The translations under genes and the position numbers were made by a program. 37,310 nucleotides of DNA from Microbacterium yannicii (GTDB lineage Bacteria > Actinomycetota > Actinomycetes > Actinomycetales > Microbacteriaceae): contig NZ_JAMXMB010000016.1 in assembly GCF_024055635.1 (NCBI RefSeq), positions 1 to 37,310 of the forward strand. Direction: 5' to 3'. The stretch's first letter is position 1; every line of letters begins with the position of its first letter. The notes beneath the pieces are model-generated. The model ran no database searches, was not told the DNA's origin, and saw only the letters and a list, made by a program, of their open reading frames with translations. Positions 24,601-31,082 of this stretch are shown in pieces.

Positions 24601-26171
24601 CCGCGGCCGCGGAGGCCGGCATCCCGGCTCCCCGTCGGCCCTGGCTCGACGACCTCGCGACGTCCATCGACCTTCGGAACCTGCCGATGACCGGCGACGA
24701 CCGCATTCCGCTGGGCCTCGCAGACATCCCGCAGCGGCAGCTTCAGGAGGCCGTGTTCTTCAGCCCCGACACCGACGGACACATGCTCGTCTACGGCACG
24801 AGCGGCGCCGGCAAGTCCGCGACGCTGCGCACGATCGGCATCGCCGCGGGGGCGCGACCGGGGGCGGGGCGCGTCGCGGTGTACGGCATCGACTTCGGCA
24901 CCGGCGCGCTGCGCTCGCTCGAGACGATGCCGCAGGTGGGCTCGGTGGTCTCGGGCGACGACGTCGAGCGCGTGCAGCGCCTGCTGCGCACGATCCGGCA
25001 GATGCTGGACGACCGCGGCAGGCGGTTCTCCGAGGCGGGCGCCGCGTCGCTGACGGAGTACCGTGCCATCACCGGCGACGTGGACGAGCCGCGCGTGATC
25101 GTCCTGCTCGACGGGTTCGGCGTGTTCAAGCAGGACTGGGAGACGACCTCCGCCCGCGCGGCGTACTACTCGATCTTCATGCGCATCCTCGGCGAGGGCC
25201 GCCCGCTGGGCATCCACGTCGTCGCGACCGCCGACCGCTATGGCGCCGTCCCGACCGCGGTGAGCGCCAACGTGACGAAGCGGGTCGTGCTGCGCATGTC
25301 GGACGAGGGGGCGTACTCGATCCTCGGGGTGCCGAAGGACGTGCTCAACGAGCGGAGCGTCCCCGGCCGTGCCATCGTGGACGGCCTCGAGACGCAGATC
25401 GCGGTCATCGGCGGCACCACCAACGTCGCCGAGCAGAACGCGGCCGCCGAGCAGTTCGCCGCCGCGCTGCGGGCCGCGGGTGCGGTCGAGGCCCGCAACA
25501 TCGGCTCGCTTCCGACGGAATTGGATGCCGCGTCCCTCCCCGATCGCATGGACGACCTTCCGGTGCTCGGCATCGGCGACGACACGCTCGGTCCGAAGGG
25601 CTTCGAGCCGGTGGGGACGTTCGTGGTGGCGGGGCCGCCGCAGTCCGGCAAGACGACCGCCGTGCGCGGCATCGTGCGGGCGCTGGAGCGCTTCGACCCG
25701 AAGGTGGAGCTGTTCCACTTCGGCGGCCGGCGCGCGGTGCTGCGGGACGACCGGGCGTGGCGACGTTCGGCCATCGGCATCGAGGACGTCCGAGCGCTCG
25801 CCAAGGAGCTCAAGGAGATCGTCGCCGACGAGACGCTGTCCAGCCGCATCGCGATCGTCGTCGAGAACATCACCGAGTTCGGCGACACCGATGCCGAGCG
25901 CCCGCTGAAGGAGCTGTTCCAGGCCATCAACCGCAGCGACCACTTCCTGGTCGCGGACGGCGACGTGACGCAGCTGTCCGGCGGCTACGGACTGATCGGC
26001 GAGCTGAAGGCCGGCCGGCACGGCATCGCGCTGCGACCCGAGAGCTACGACGGCGAGTCCCTCTTCAAGGTGCCGTTCCCCAAGGTGCAGCGCCACGAGT
26101 TCCCGCCCGGCCGCGGCCTGTTCGTGGAGAACGGGCGCTTCGTCACCGTGCAGCTTCCACTGGTCGGATGA
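21696..26171 (+). CDS. EccC/EssC-like type VII secretion ATPase (FtsK/SpoIIIE), with beta-grasp and FHA domains
   Basis: This 1491-residue protein begins with a probable ubiquitin-like beta-grasp region (1-90), then an FHA domain (about 98-200) with SVIGR, VSKRHARV and DLNSANG intact. Two membrane helices (about 241-281) and an acidic coiled coil (285-325) follow. Three FtsK-type ATPase domains then appear. D1 has GGTTGSGKS (K714) and VIDEF (D814/E815). D2 has GTSGAGKS (K1040) but LLDGF, with Gly for Glu at 1140. D3 has GPPQSGKT (K1319) but IVVEN in place of Walker B. D1 is thus the likely motor. The GTG start overlaps the RDD-FHA stop. This is the best evidence that the locus is a type VII-like secretion machine that moves the WXG100-like proteins encoded next. 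Confidence 0.95.
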   Translation: MKLKLSLRRGVGSSVDVLVTADATATVQDVARTLAVGDALASPGGVNASEVPTLLVASPAGQPVHLNPAMPIADAPIGSGFDASIVPALAPGMDAAATAAVMRIHSGPDAGRTIPLPAGSSVIGRVAPAQVLLDDPLVSKRHARVDVDQGIDLIDLNSANGLIVDGGLVQRVRVQPGQRITLGATEVSFALAPRVQTDDSLVLERGGALMFNRSPRVEDRYTGREFRHPIIPNEADPRIFPWPMIMAPVLLGFAMFAMTQRPTSLLIVAMAPLMMLGNFIGQRTQQGKKLELEIETFESQIDELEETLEAEERLERERRRAEAPATATIYENAMSLGPLLWTRRPEHWNFLGLRLGVGTADSRNTVQEPNDQRGIAQYAQQVRGLRERFAQLDDVPAIELLPSAGAIGIAGPRELAADVVRGLGVQLFGLHAPNEVVTAAIIDPAWTGDMEWMKWLPHTTSPRSPFAEMALADSQSAGTALLNGLEEAILERLSGSATRRGPVAESETSMAMGKTVGEGRDAADVADVSLVLFVTHDAPVDRPRLTQVIERGPDAGVYTIFVAPTVESLPAACRTFIDVSGGLDDAMLGWVRAGHRAHTVQIEGVSRGYAEIFAKRLAPVVDSSSVAADSSDLPASVSMLRLIGTDMAAEPQAAIERWRQNNSVIDRTRGPRPRLKRAGTLKAYIGQGSPDAMSLDLRTQGPHALVGGTTGSGKSEFLQAWVLGMAAEYSPDRVTFLFVDYKGGSAFADCVELPHTVGLVTDLSPHLVRRALTSLRAELHHREHLFNRKKAKDLLELEKRQDPETPPALVLVIDEFAALATEVPEFVDGVVDIAQRGRSLGIHLIMATQRPAGVIKDNLRANTNLRVALRMADAADSNDVVGDAVASTFDPSIPGRGIAKTGPGRLVPFQSGYAGGWTTDQPEHAQVRIAELRFGSVALWETDGEGESDTHDEDLGPNDQKRLVANLVAAAAEAGIPAPRRPWLDDLATSIDLRNLPMTGDDRIPLGLADIPQRQLQEAVFFSPDTDGHMLVYGTSGAGKSATLRTIGIAAGARPGAGRVAVYGIDFGTGALRSLETMPQVGSVVSGDDVERVQRLLRTIRQMLDDRGRRFSEAGAASLTEYRAITGDVDEPRVIVLLDGFGVFKQDWETTSARAAYYSIFMRILGEGRPLGIHVVATADRYGAVPTAVSANVTKRVVLRMSDEGAYSILGVPKDVLNERSVPGRAIVDGLETQIAVIGGTTNVAEQNAAAEQFAAALRAAGAVEARNIGSLPTELDAASLPDRMDDLPVLGIGDDTLGPKGFEPVGTFVVAGPPQSGKTTAVRGIVRALERFDPKVELFHFGGRRAVLRDDRAWRRSAIGIEDVRALAKELKEIVADETLSSRIAIVVENITEFGDTDAERPLKELFQAINRSDHFLVADGDVTQLSGGYGLIGELKAGRHGIALRPESYDGESLFKVPFPKVQRHEFPPGRGLFVENGRFVTVQLPLVG

Positions 26172-26178
26172 GTGCGAA

Positions 26179-26212
26179 TCATCCACATGGGGAATGTTCC
26201 CCATGTGGATGA
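26179..26212 (+). terminator. perfect inverted repeat after the secretion ATPase gene
   Basis: A 16-bp perfect inverted repeat with a 2-nt centre (arms TCATCCACATGGGGAA and its complement) starts 8 nt after the ATPase stop. No T-run follows. It may be an I-shaped actinobacterial terminator or a partial stop. Its symmetry also fits a protein-binding operator, since it lies just ahead of the WXG100-gene promoter. Confidence 0.6.
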
Positions 26213-26227
26213 CGCGGGACTGTGTCG

Positions 26228-26233
26228 TAGCCT
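26228..26233 (+). promoter_or_regulatory. -10 box (TAGCCT) for the WXG100 gene cluster
   Basis: TAGCCT (TANNNT) lies 47 nt before the GTG of the WXG100-like gene and just after the inverted repeat. With the repeat it would give the substrate genes their own transcript. No clear -35 was found. Confidence 0.45.
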
Positions 26234-26280
26234 GTCCGTGGGCCTGATCGGGTCCACTGGTTTCAAGAAAGGGACGGATC

Positions 26281-26568
26281 GTGGCTGATTTCAAGGCGTC
26301 TTACGGTGAGATGGAGGCCATGTCGGGCAAGCTCGACTCCGGTCGCGAGGAGATCGGCGACGTGCTGCGTCGCCTCAAGAGCGACGTGGACCGTCTGCTG
26401 GGCGACGACTTCAAGACGCAGCACGCGTCGGGCAAGTTCGGTGAGGGCTACAACGAGCTCACCACCGGCCTGGAGAAGGCCATCGAGGGCATCTCCGACA
26501 TGGGCGAGTCGCTGCGCAAGATGCAGCAGGCGATCAAGGACACCGACCAGGCACTCGCCGGCAACTGA
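26281..26568 (+). CDS. WXG100-like type VII secretion protein lacking the WxG turn
   Basis: This 95-residue all-helical protein has the size and helix-turn-helix layout of WXG100/Esx proteins. Helix 1 spans about residues 8-40, the turn is LGDDFKTQHASGKFGEGYNE and helix 2 spans about 55-90. The turn has DDF in place of the classic W-x-G, and I see no C-terminal YxxxD/E signal. I recall similar WXG-less Esx-like proteins from Micrococcales relatives. It directly follows the EccC/EssC-like gene and precedes a second protein of the same size that does have W-x-G, so a heterodimer is plausible. GTG is preceded by AAAGGGA at about 8 nt. It sits between two strong hairpins, suggesting separate and high expression. 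Confidence 0.85.
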   Translation: MADFKASYGEMEAMSGKLDSGREEIGDVLRRLKSDVDRLLGDDFKTQHASGKFGEGYNELTTGLEKAIEGISDMGESLRKMQQAIKDTDQALAGN

Positions 26569-26580
26569 CACTGATTCTCT

Positions 26581-26616
26581 GATGGATGCCGGCGGCCCTG
26601 GCCGCCGGCATCCATC
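26581..26616 (+). terminator. strong hairpin between the two WXG100-like genes
   Basis: A perfect 17-bp inverted repeat (arm GATGGATGCCGGCGGCC) with a 2-nt centre starts 12 nt after the first WXG100-like stop. No T-run follows. It probably acts as an attenuator or a 3' stabiliser that raises the first gene's mRNA relative to those downstream. It is built around the GGATGCC heptamer, as are two hairpins in the str operon. Confidence 0.65.
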
Positions 26617-26642
26617 TGTCCATCTCGAGAGGGGCTGCGCGC

Positions 26643-26939
26643 ATGGCTGGTGACGGAATCGACGTCGATCTCGACGACCTGCGGACGATGGTGACGCGAC
26701 TCGGGAACTTCAAGACGGAGTTCGAGGAGATCGGCGGCGACACCGATGACGTGTCGGACGCGGTCGGTCGGCCCGCAGGACGGTCGGAGCTTCGCGACAA
26801 GGTCGACGAGTTCCAGTCGGGGTGGGACGGCAACCGCGAAGTCGTCGTGGAGGATCTCGACAAGGTTTATCAGCACCTCAAGGATTTCGTCGACACCATC
26901 GGTGAACTCGACGTGGAGCTTGCGAAGGACCCGGAATGA
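26643..26939 (+). CDS. WXG100-like protein with WDG turn
   Basis: This 98-residue acidic helical protein has helix 1 at about residues 9-55, the turn FQSGWDGNREVV (W-D-G) and helix 2 to about residue 92, ending LDVELAKDPE. Size and W-x-G placement match the Esx fold, although the acidic N-terminal half is less typical. The ATG at 26643 is preceded by GAGAGGGG at about 8 nt. Its stop overlaps the next start as ATGA. With the WXG-less gene upstream it could form an EsxA/EsxB-like pair, but here the pair is split by a hairpin. Its tight coupling to the next gene may instead mean it chaperones that larger protein. Confidence 0.78.
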   Translation: MAGDGIDVDLDDLRTMVTRLGNFKTEFEEIGGDTDDVSDAVGRPAGRSELRDKVDEFQSGWDGNREVVVEDLDKVYQHLKDFVDTIGELDVELAKDPE

Positions 26940-28303
26940 CCTACTCACCCCATCGTCACTTCCGGCTCGAGGCGCTCGACGGCGACCCGGGCGACATCCA
27001 GTCCGCCGGAGAGAGCTACACGCTCGTCGGCCAGCGGATGGAGTGGACCTCCGGAGAGCTGAAGAAGCTGTCGAGCGAGGAGCGCTACAAGGCCGAGGGG
27101 CTCGACGCGATCCGCGAGGACGCGGGGGAGCTGTCGCACCTGCTCGGCCAGGTGGCCAAGCGCTACACGGCGTCCGGACCCGTGCTCGTGACCTACGCCG
27201 GCGCCCTGCTGACCGCGCAGACGCGCACGGTGAATCCGCTCATCGACGACATCTGGGCCGCGATCGACCGGCACAACGCCGCCGTGGAGGCGCGCCAGGA
27301 CGCGGAGGGGACCGCGGACGATCTGCGCAACCCGTGGCCGTGGCAGGACGAGGCGACCGACCAGCAGCTCGCGAACGCCGACGACGCCCTCTCTGACGCA
27401 CGTCACGCCGAAGGGCTGCGCGAGGGGGAGCTGGACGGGCTCTGGACGTCGTTCGAGTCCGGGTACGGCGTCTGGGAGGACGCGTACGAGGCCGCCGTGC
27501 GCGACCTCGAGAGCGCGTACACGACGTCGGGCATCGACGACAACCCGTGGGAGGACGCCTTCGACTTCCTCGCGCAGGCGCTCACCGTCATCGGCACGAT
27601 CCTCGTCATCGCCGCCCTCATCGCGACCGGACCGCTCGCCGCCTTCCTCCTCGTCGCGGCGACGATCGCGGCGGTGCTGACCCTGGTGATCCACATCGGG
27701 ATGATGGTCGCCGGTTCGAAACGCGTCGGCGTCTGGGACCTCGTGTTCGACGTCGTCGCCGTGCTGCCGTTCGCCGGCGGCGTGGTCAAGGCGATGCGCG
27801 GCGGGGGGATGGCGTTCTTCCCGGCGCTCCGGGCAGCAGCGGGAATGGGCACGGCCACCGAGAGCGTGATCGGTGCCGGCCGGAACGCCGTCGAGGACGG
27901 GCTTCGCACGATCGCCGGCGCAGGAGGCGTCCGCGGCGGTCAGGCTGCGCGTGCCTCGCGCGCGACAGACCTCGCCGACGACTTCCTGCGGTCCAGCATC
28001 GGCAACTGGGGTCAGGGGGCGTGGAACGCCATCCGCGCCGGCGGCGCCAGGCTCGACGGGCAGGCGCTGAGCCTCTCGGAGCGGATCTTCACCGCCTGGC
28101 CGACCAGCGGGGTGCCGCGGGTCGCGGCGACGACGTGGGTGGAGACCGTGGACGCGGCGGGGCGGATCGCGCAGGGCGTGAACGTGCTCAACTTCGTCAA
28201 CGGCGTCGAGCAGTCGACGAGCGCCGTGGCAGGCTGGTTCGGCGGAGAGCTGCCGACGGTGTCGGACCTCCCGCTGCTCGACTTCAACCCGTTCGCCCGA
28301 TAG
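26936..28303 (+). CDS. putative type VII substrate: helical signal-like N-terminus plus hydrophobic core
   Basis: This is a 455-residue protein. Residues 5-105 (LDGDPGDIQSAGESYTLVG, then long helices to YAGALLTAQTRTVNPLID) resemble the putative type VII secretion-signal region at the start of actinobacterial polymorphic toxins. Residues 110-200 are acidic helices with several Trp. Two or three hydrophobic segments (about 212-265) are followed by a Gly/Ala-rich region (270-340) and an amphipathic C-terminal half ending in DFNPFAR. I see no known enzyme motif. The ATG overlaps the WXG100-like stop as ATGA. It could be a secreted membrane-active protein, with the next gene as its membrane partner or immunity protein, or a structural part of the machine. 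Confidence 0.65.
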   Translation: MTYSPHRHFRLEALDGDPGDIQSAGESYTLVGQRMEWTSGELKKLSSEERYKAEGLDAIREDAGELSHLLGQVAKRYTASGPVLVTYAGALLTAQTRTVNPLIDDIWAAIDRHNAAVEARQDAEGTADDLRNPWPWQDEATDQQLANADDALSDARHAEGLREGELDGLWTSFESGYGVWEDAYEAAVRDLESAYTTSGIDDNPWEDAFDFLAQALTVIGTILVIAALIATGPLAAFLLVAATIAAVLTLVIHIGMMVAGSKRVGVWDLVFDVVAVLPFAGGVVKAMRGGGMAFFPALRAAAGMGTATESVIGAGRNAVEDGLRTIAGAGGVRGGQAARASRATDLADDFLRSSIGNWGQGAWNAIRAGGARLDGQALSLSERIFTAWPTSGVPRVAATTWVETVDAAGRIAQGVNVLNFVNGVEQSTSAVAGWFGGELPTVSDLPLLDFNPFAR

Positions 28304-28311
28304 GAGCCCAC

Positions 28312-29139
28312 GTGACGGATCTCGAAGGCGGTGTGCGCGCCGACATCGGGCGCCGTTCCCCAGAACTGGAGCGGATGAAGCCGCTCGGGGCCGTGGTGGA
28401 CGCGTCTCGTGGTGCGTTCGTCGTGGCGGTTCCCCGTCTGAAGGGTGAGTTGGATCGCGCCGAGGGCGCGCGTGCCGCACTGCCGCAGCTGAAGGACGCG
28501 GGCGGGCTGCCTCGGTGGCGAGAGGTCGTGCTGGTGGTGGCGTTCCTGGTGGGCGTCGTCGCGGTGTCGTTCATCCTGCCGTCCCCGCGCAACGGCCGCG
28601 TCGCCATCGATGTCGACGCGGGGGCGCTGTGGGTCGGCGTGCTCGCCGTCGTCAGCCTGGTCGGCCTCGTGAGCCAGGAACGGACGCGACCGCGCTCGAA
28701 GTACTTCGGCTCCCGCACGCGCAACGGGTTCCGCATGTACCTCTTCCTCGCCGTGCTCTGGGCCGTGGCGCTGGCGTTCATCGTGATCAACTGGGACGAG
28801 GTCGACGACTACGAGCCGTGGGGTCCGATCGCGGGAGTGTGCCTGCTCGCGGCAGCCATCCTCGGCGCCATCGCACTGGCCGTCTACGCGCGACGCGCGG
28901 ACCGCGACGCGCTGGGATCGCCGGAATTCATCCACGCGACCGAGCCGGTCGTGGATCCGGTGGAGCAGTGGTGGGCCGGTGTGGCTCTGAAGCTGAGCCC
29001 CGCCGAGCGCGGCAGCGCCGACAAGTCCTACGACGTGGTGCTGACGGTTCTGGAGGAGAAGCGCATCATCCGTCCTCAGGACGCGCGCCGCCTGCGGCGC
29101 AAGAAGCCGCCGGTCGTCTGGGCGGGTGACGCGTCGTGA
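28312..29139 (+). CDS. four-helix membrane protein of the type VII-like cluster
   Basis: This 275-residue protein is not recognised. A cytoplasmic N-terminus of about 68 residues is followed by four membrane segments (about 70-90, 102-118, 140-163 and 170-194). A C-terminal helical domain of about 75 residues contains EQWWAGVALKLSPAERG and a basic RRLRRKKPP patch. The GTG at 28312 is supported by an AGGAG that overlaps the preceding stop. Its own stop overlaps the next gene as GTGA. It could be an accessory membrane subunit of the secretion machine or a membrane immunity protein for the gene before it. Neither has direct support from sequence motifs. Confidence 0.75.
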   Translation: MTDLEGGVRADIGRRSPELERMKPLGAVVDASRGAFVVAVPRLKGELDRAEGARAALPQLKDAGGLPRWREVVLVVAFLVGVVAVSFILPSPRNGRVAIDVDAGALWVGVLAVVSLVGLVSQERTRPRSKYFGSRTRNGFRMYLFLAVLWAVALAFIVINWDEVDDYEPWGPIAGVCLLAAAILGAIALAVYARRADRDALGSPEFIHATEPVVDPVEQWWAGVALKLSPAERGSADKSYDVVLTVLEEKRIIRPQDARRLRRKKPPVVWAGDAS

Positions 29140-29750
29140 CGCTCGTCGACGTCGAGTACGACTCGAACCGCTGGATCCGTGTGCCGCTCGACTACGTGGA
29201 CACCCGATGGACCGATGCGGCATCGTGGGCCGACTGGCTCGCCGACGAGACGACGAAGGGTCGCCCGGACGCGGATGTCGTCGCACCGGTCGTCCGTGCC
29301 GCCGCCCAGGCGGTGGCGCTCTTTCCGGCCGCACACGTCTGGGGCCGGTTCTGGCACTATCCGATCGACGGTGTGCCGACCGGATTCGTCGACGTCTACC
29401 TCGAGACGCGCACGCCGGACGGCACGGATGCCGCCGACCTGCTGCCCGATACCGGGTTCACCGCGGTGACCCCCGTGCTGGACCGGCTCGACGTTCCCGG
29501 CTTCGTCTCGGCGGTGCGCCGGCGCACCCTCGTGCTGGTGCTGCGGGAGGAGTCGGACGAGGACCCGGTGCCCATGCCGCGGATCGAATGGCTCGGGGTC
29601 GCGCCGGCGTGGGTCTGCTACATCGTCACCAACGACCATGACCCGGCCGCCGCGAACGCGCGCGCCGTCGACACCGAGGTCCTGTTCGCCGCCATCGCGG
29701 ACGCCGCGCTCTCGGAGTCGTCGTCCGCCGGATCCGAAGGCGGGCGCTGA
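29136..29750 (+). CDS. hypothetical protein of the type VII-like cluster
   Basis: This 204-residue soluble protein has no signal peptide or membrane segment. It starts MTLVDVEYDSNRWIRVPLDY, then has a helix (VVAPVVRAAAQAVALF) and several predicted strands (GFVDVYLETR, RTLVLVLREE, AWVCYIVTND), suggesting an alpha/beta fold. I do not recognise a family. The GTG overlaps the membrane-protein stop (GTGA) and its stop shares one base with the next start (TGATG). It shares a loose pattern with that next protein: a W-x-RVP start, then helices, then strands. A cytoplasmic chaperone role like EspG is an attractive guess but no EspG signature is visible. Confidence 0.68.
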   Translation: MTLVDVEYDSNRWIRVPLDYVDTRWTDAASWADWLADETTKGRPDADVVAPVVRAAAQAVALFPAAHVWGRFWHYPIDGVPTGFVDVYLETRTPDGTDAADLLPDTGFTAVTPVLDRLDVPGFVSAVRRRTLVLVLREESDEDPVPMPRIEWLGVAPAWVCYIVTNDHDPAAANARAVDTEVLFAAIADAALSESSSAGSEGGR

Positions 29751-30406
29751 TGTCGCTGCGAGATGAGCTGCTCGGCGTCGAGAAGCCGGCGCCCACCGCG
29801 CCCACCCCGTATCGCCTGCTGTGCCCGGCCGGCTGGCGCCGAGTGCCGACCTCGGTGCTGGCGGACGAGATGGCAGAGGCGGCGGTAGCGCGCTTCAAGG
29901 AAGCAGGTCGTCCCGACCTCGTGCTGCAGATGAGAGGCATGATCTCGCAGCTGCGGTCGGCCCTGCGGGCTTCACGCGCGTTCGACGCCTACCTCCCTCC
30001 GCTGATTCGTGGCAACCCGCTGCCGGCGGTGCTGACCGTGGCGCCGTTCGTCCGCCCGGCAGACGTCTCGTGGGATGCCGCGATCCGCCGTCTCGCCCGC
30101 AACGCACCGGTCGACGTGCCCGCGTTCACCGAGACGACGATGTGGCGGTGGACCCGCGATGAGCAGATGGACGGCGAACCGGGGGAGCCGGCGCTGCGGA
30201 CCCGGGTGCGCCACTATGTCGTGCCGGTCGAGGGCGAGGCCGACACCCGCCGCGCGCTGCACTTCGTCTTCACCGTGATGAACCTCGACGGGGTGTCGCT
30301 GCCCGGCGAACCCGCCGCGCCGGACGCGGCCGCGGTCACGGAGGTCCTGCTCGAGACGGGTGACGTGATCCTCAGCACCATGCGCTGGATGCCTCCAAAG
30401 GCGTGA
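29750..30406 (+). CDS. hypothetical protein, last gene of the type VII-like cluster
   Basis: This 218-residue soluble protein starts MSLRDELLGVEKPAPTAPTP, then YRLLCPAGWRRVP and a helical region (ADEMAEAAVARFKEAG, LVLQMRGMISQLRSALR). Strands follow (AVLTVAPFV, MWRWTRDE, RVRHYVVPVEG, ALHFVFTVMNL). The order of an opening GWxRVP strand, a helix and later strands is reminiscent of PsbP/Mog1-like folds, but this is only a guess. Its ATG overlaps the upstream stop (TGATG). No clear terminator follows before the str promoter. It probably assists the secretion system from the cytoplasm, inferred only from operon position. Confidence 0.68.
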   Translation: MSLRDELLGVEKPAPTAPTPYRLLCPAGWRRVPTSVLADEMAEAAVARFKEAGRPDLVLQMRGMISQLRSALRASRAFDAYLPPLIRGNPLPAVLTVAPFVRPADVSWDAAIRRLARNAPVDVPAFTETTMWRWTRDEQMDGEPGEPALRTRVRHYVVPVEGEADTRRALHFVFTVMNLDGVSLPGEPAAPDAAAVTEVLLETGDVILSTMRWMPPKA

Positions 30407-30708
30407 CCGGCCGACACGAGGGGCCACTGAGCGCCCGGCATACGACCCGCGTTTGCCCGACCTCCGAATCCCGCGTATCATAGAGCGGGTGTGCGCTCAC
30501 GCGCGCCGTCCGACGTGCCTCGGCGTGTCGGCGGCCGGACGGGTGCCGCATCTCAGGGAACGGCCTGCGAACAGGCCACCCCCACGGCATATCCACCACG
30601 AAACGCCCGACAGCACGCTGTCGCGCCGGTGGATTTGTGGTGAAACCACGACGCTGTCACCGTGCAGCAGCTGCGCGTCGCAACCGCGCAGATCGACAAG
30701 GAGAGAAC
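30407..30708 (+). promoter_or_regulatory. intergenic region and structured leader of the str operon
   Basis: This 302-nt stretch has no gene. It holds the str promoter (see next entry) and then a leader of about 220 nt. The leader contains CCGTCCG (30506-30512) pairing with CGGACGG (30536-30542), with an inner CGAC/GTCG pair. CGACAGC (30608-30614) faces GCTGTCG (30617-30623), and GTGGT (30637-30641) faces ACCAC (30645-30649). AAGGAGAGA lies just before rpsL. I matched these to no known RNA family. The leader could carry translational feedback control, but that is inference. Confidence 0.55.
30453..30481 (+). promoter_or_regulatory. str operon promoter
   Basis: A -35 TTGCCC (30453-30458) and a -10 TATCAT (30476-30481) are separated by exactly 17 nt. 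This is the best consensus-like promoter in the window, as expected for ribosomal protein genes. Confidence 0.75.
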
Positions 30709-31077
30709 GTGCCAACCATTCAGCAGTTGGTTCGCAAGGGTCGCTCGCCCAAGGTCACCAAGACCAAGGCGCCGGCGCTCAAGGCGAACCCGCAGCAGGC
30801 GGGTGTCTGCACCCGCGTGTACACCACCACCCCGAAGAAGCCGAACTCGGCGATGCGCAAGGTCGCCCGTGTCAAGCTCCGCAACGGCACCGAGGTCACC
30901 GCGTACATCCCCGGCGAGGGTCACAACCTGCAGGAGCACTCGCTCGTGCTCGTCCGTGGCGGTCGTGTGAAGGACCTCCCCGGTGTGCGTTACAAGATCG
31001 TCCGTGGCGCTCTGGACACCCAGGCAGTCAAGAACCGTAAGCAGGCTCGCAGCCGCTACGGCGCGAAGAAGGGCTGA
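30709..31077 (+). CDS. rpsL: 30S ribosomal protein S12
   Basis: This 122-residue protein starts [12 protein letters not shown] and contains the S12 hallmarks [17 protein letters not shown] and [21 protein letters not shown]12 sits in the decoding centre of the small subunit and monitors codon-anticodon pairing. K43 and K88, the main sites of streptomycin-resistance mutations, are wild type. The GTG at 30709 follows AAGGAGAGA, and a longer upstream frame lacks S12 similarity. rpsG follows after 5 nt. It is the first gene of the str operon, behind the promoter at 30453-30481 and a structured leader. Confidence 0.99.
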   Translation: MPTIQQLVRKGRSPKVTKTKAPALKANPQQAGVCTRVYTTTPKKPNSAMRKVARVKLRNGTEVTAYIPGEGHNLQEHSLVLVRGGRVKDLPGVRYKIVRGALDTQAVKNRKQARSRYGAKKG

Positions 31078-31082
31078 GAAAG

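Noticed and set aside
20442..26294. A 1950-codon minus-strand frame opposite the secretion ATPase
   Set aside because: Same shadow effect; composition follows the codon pattern of the plus-strand gene, with no domain and no ribosome site.
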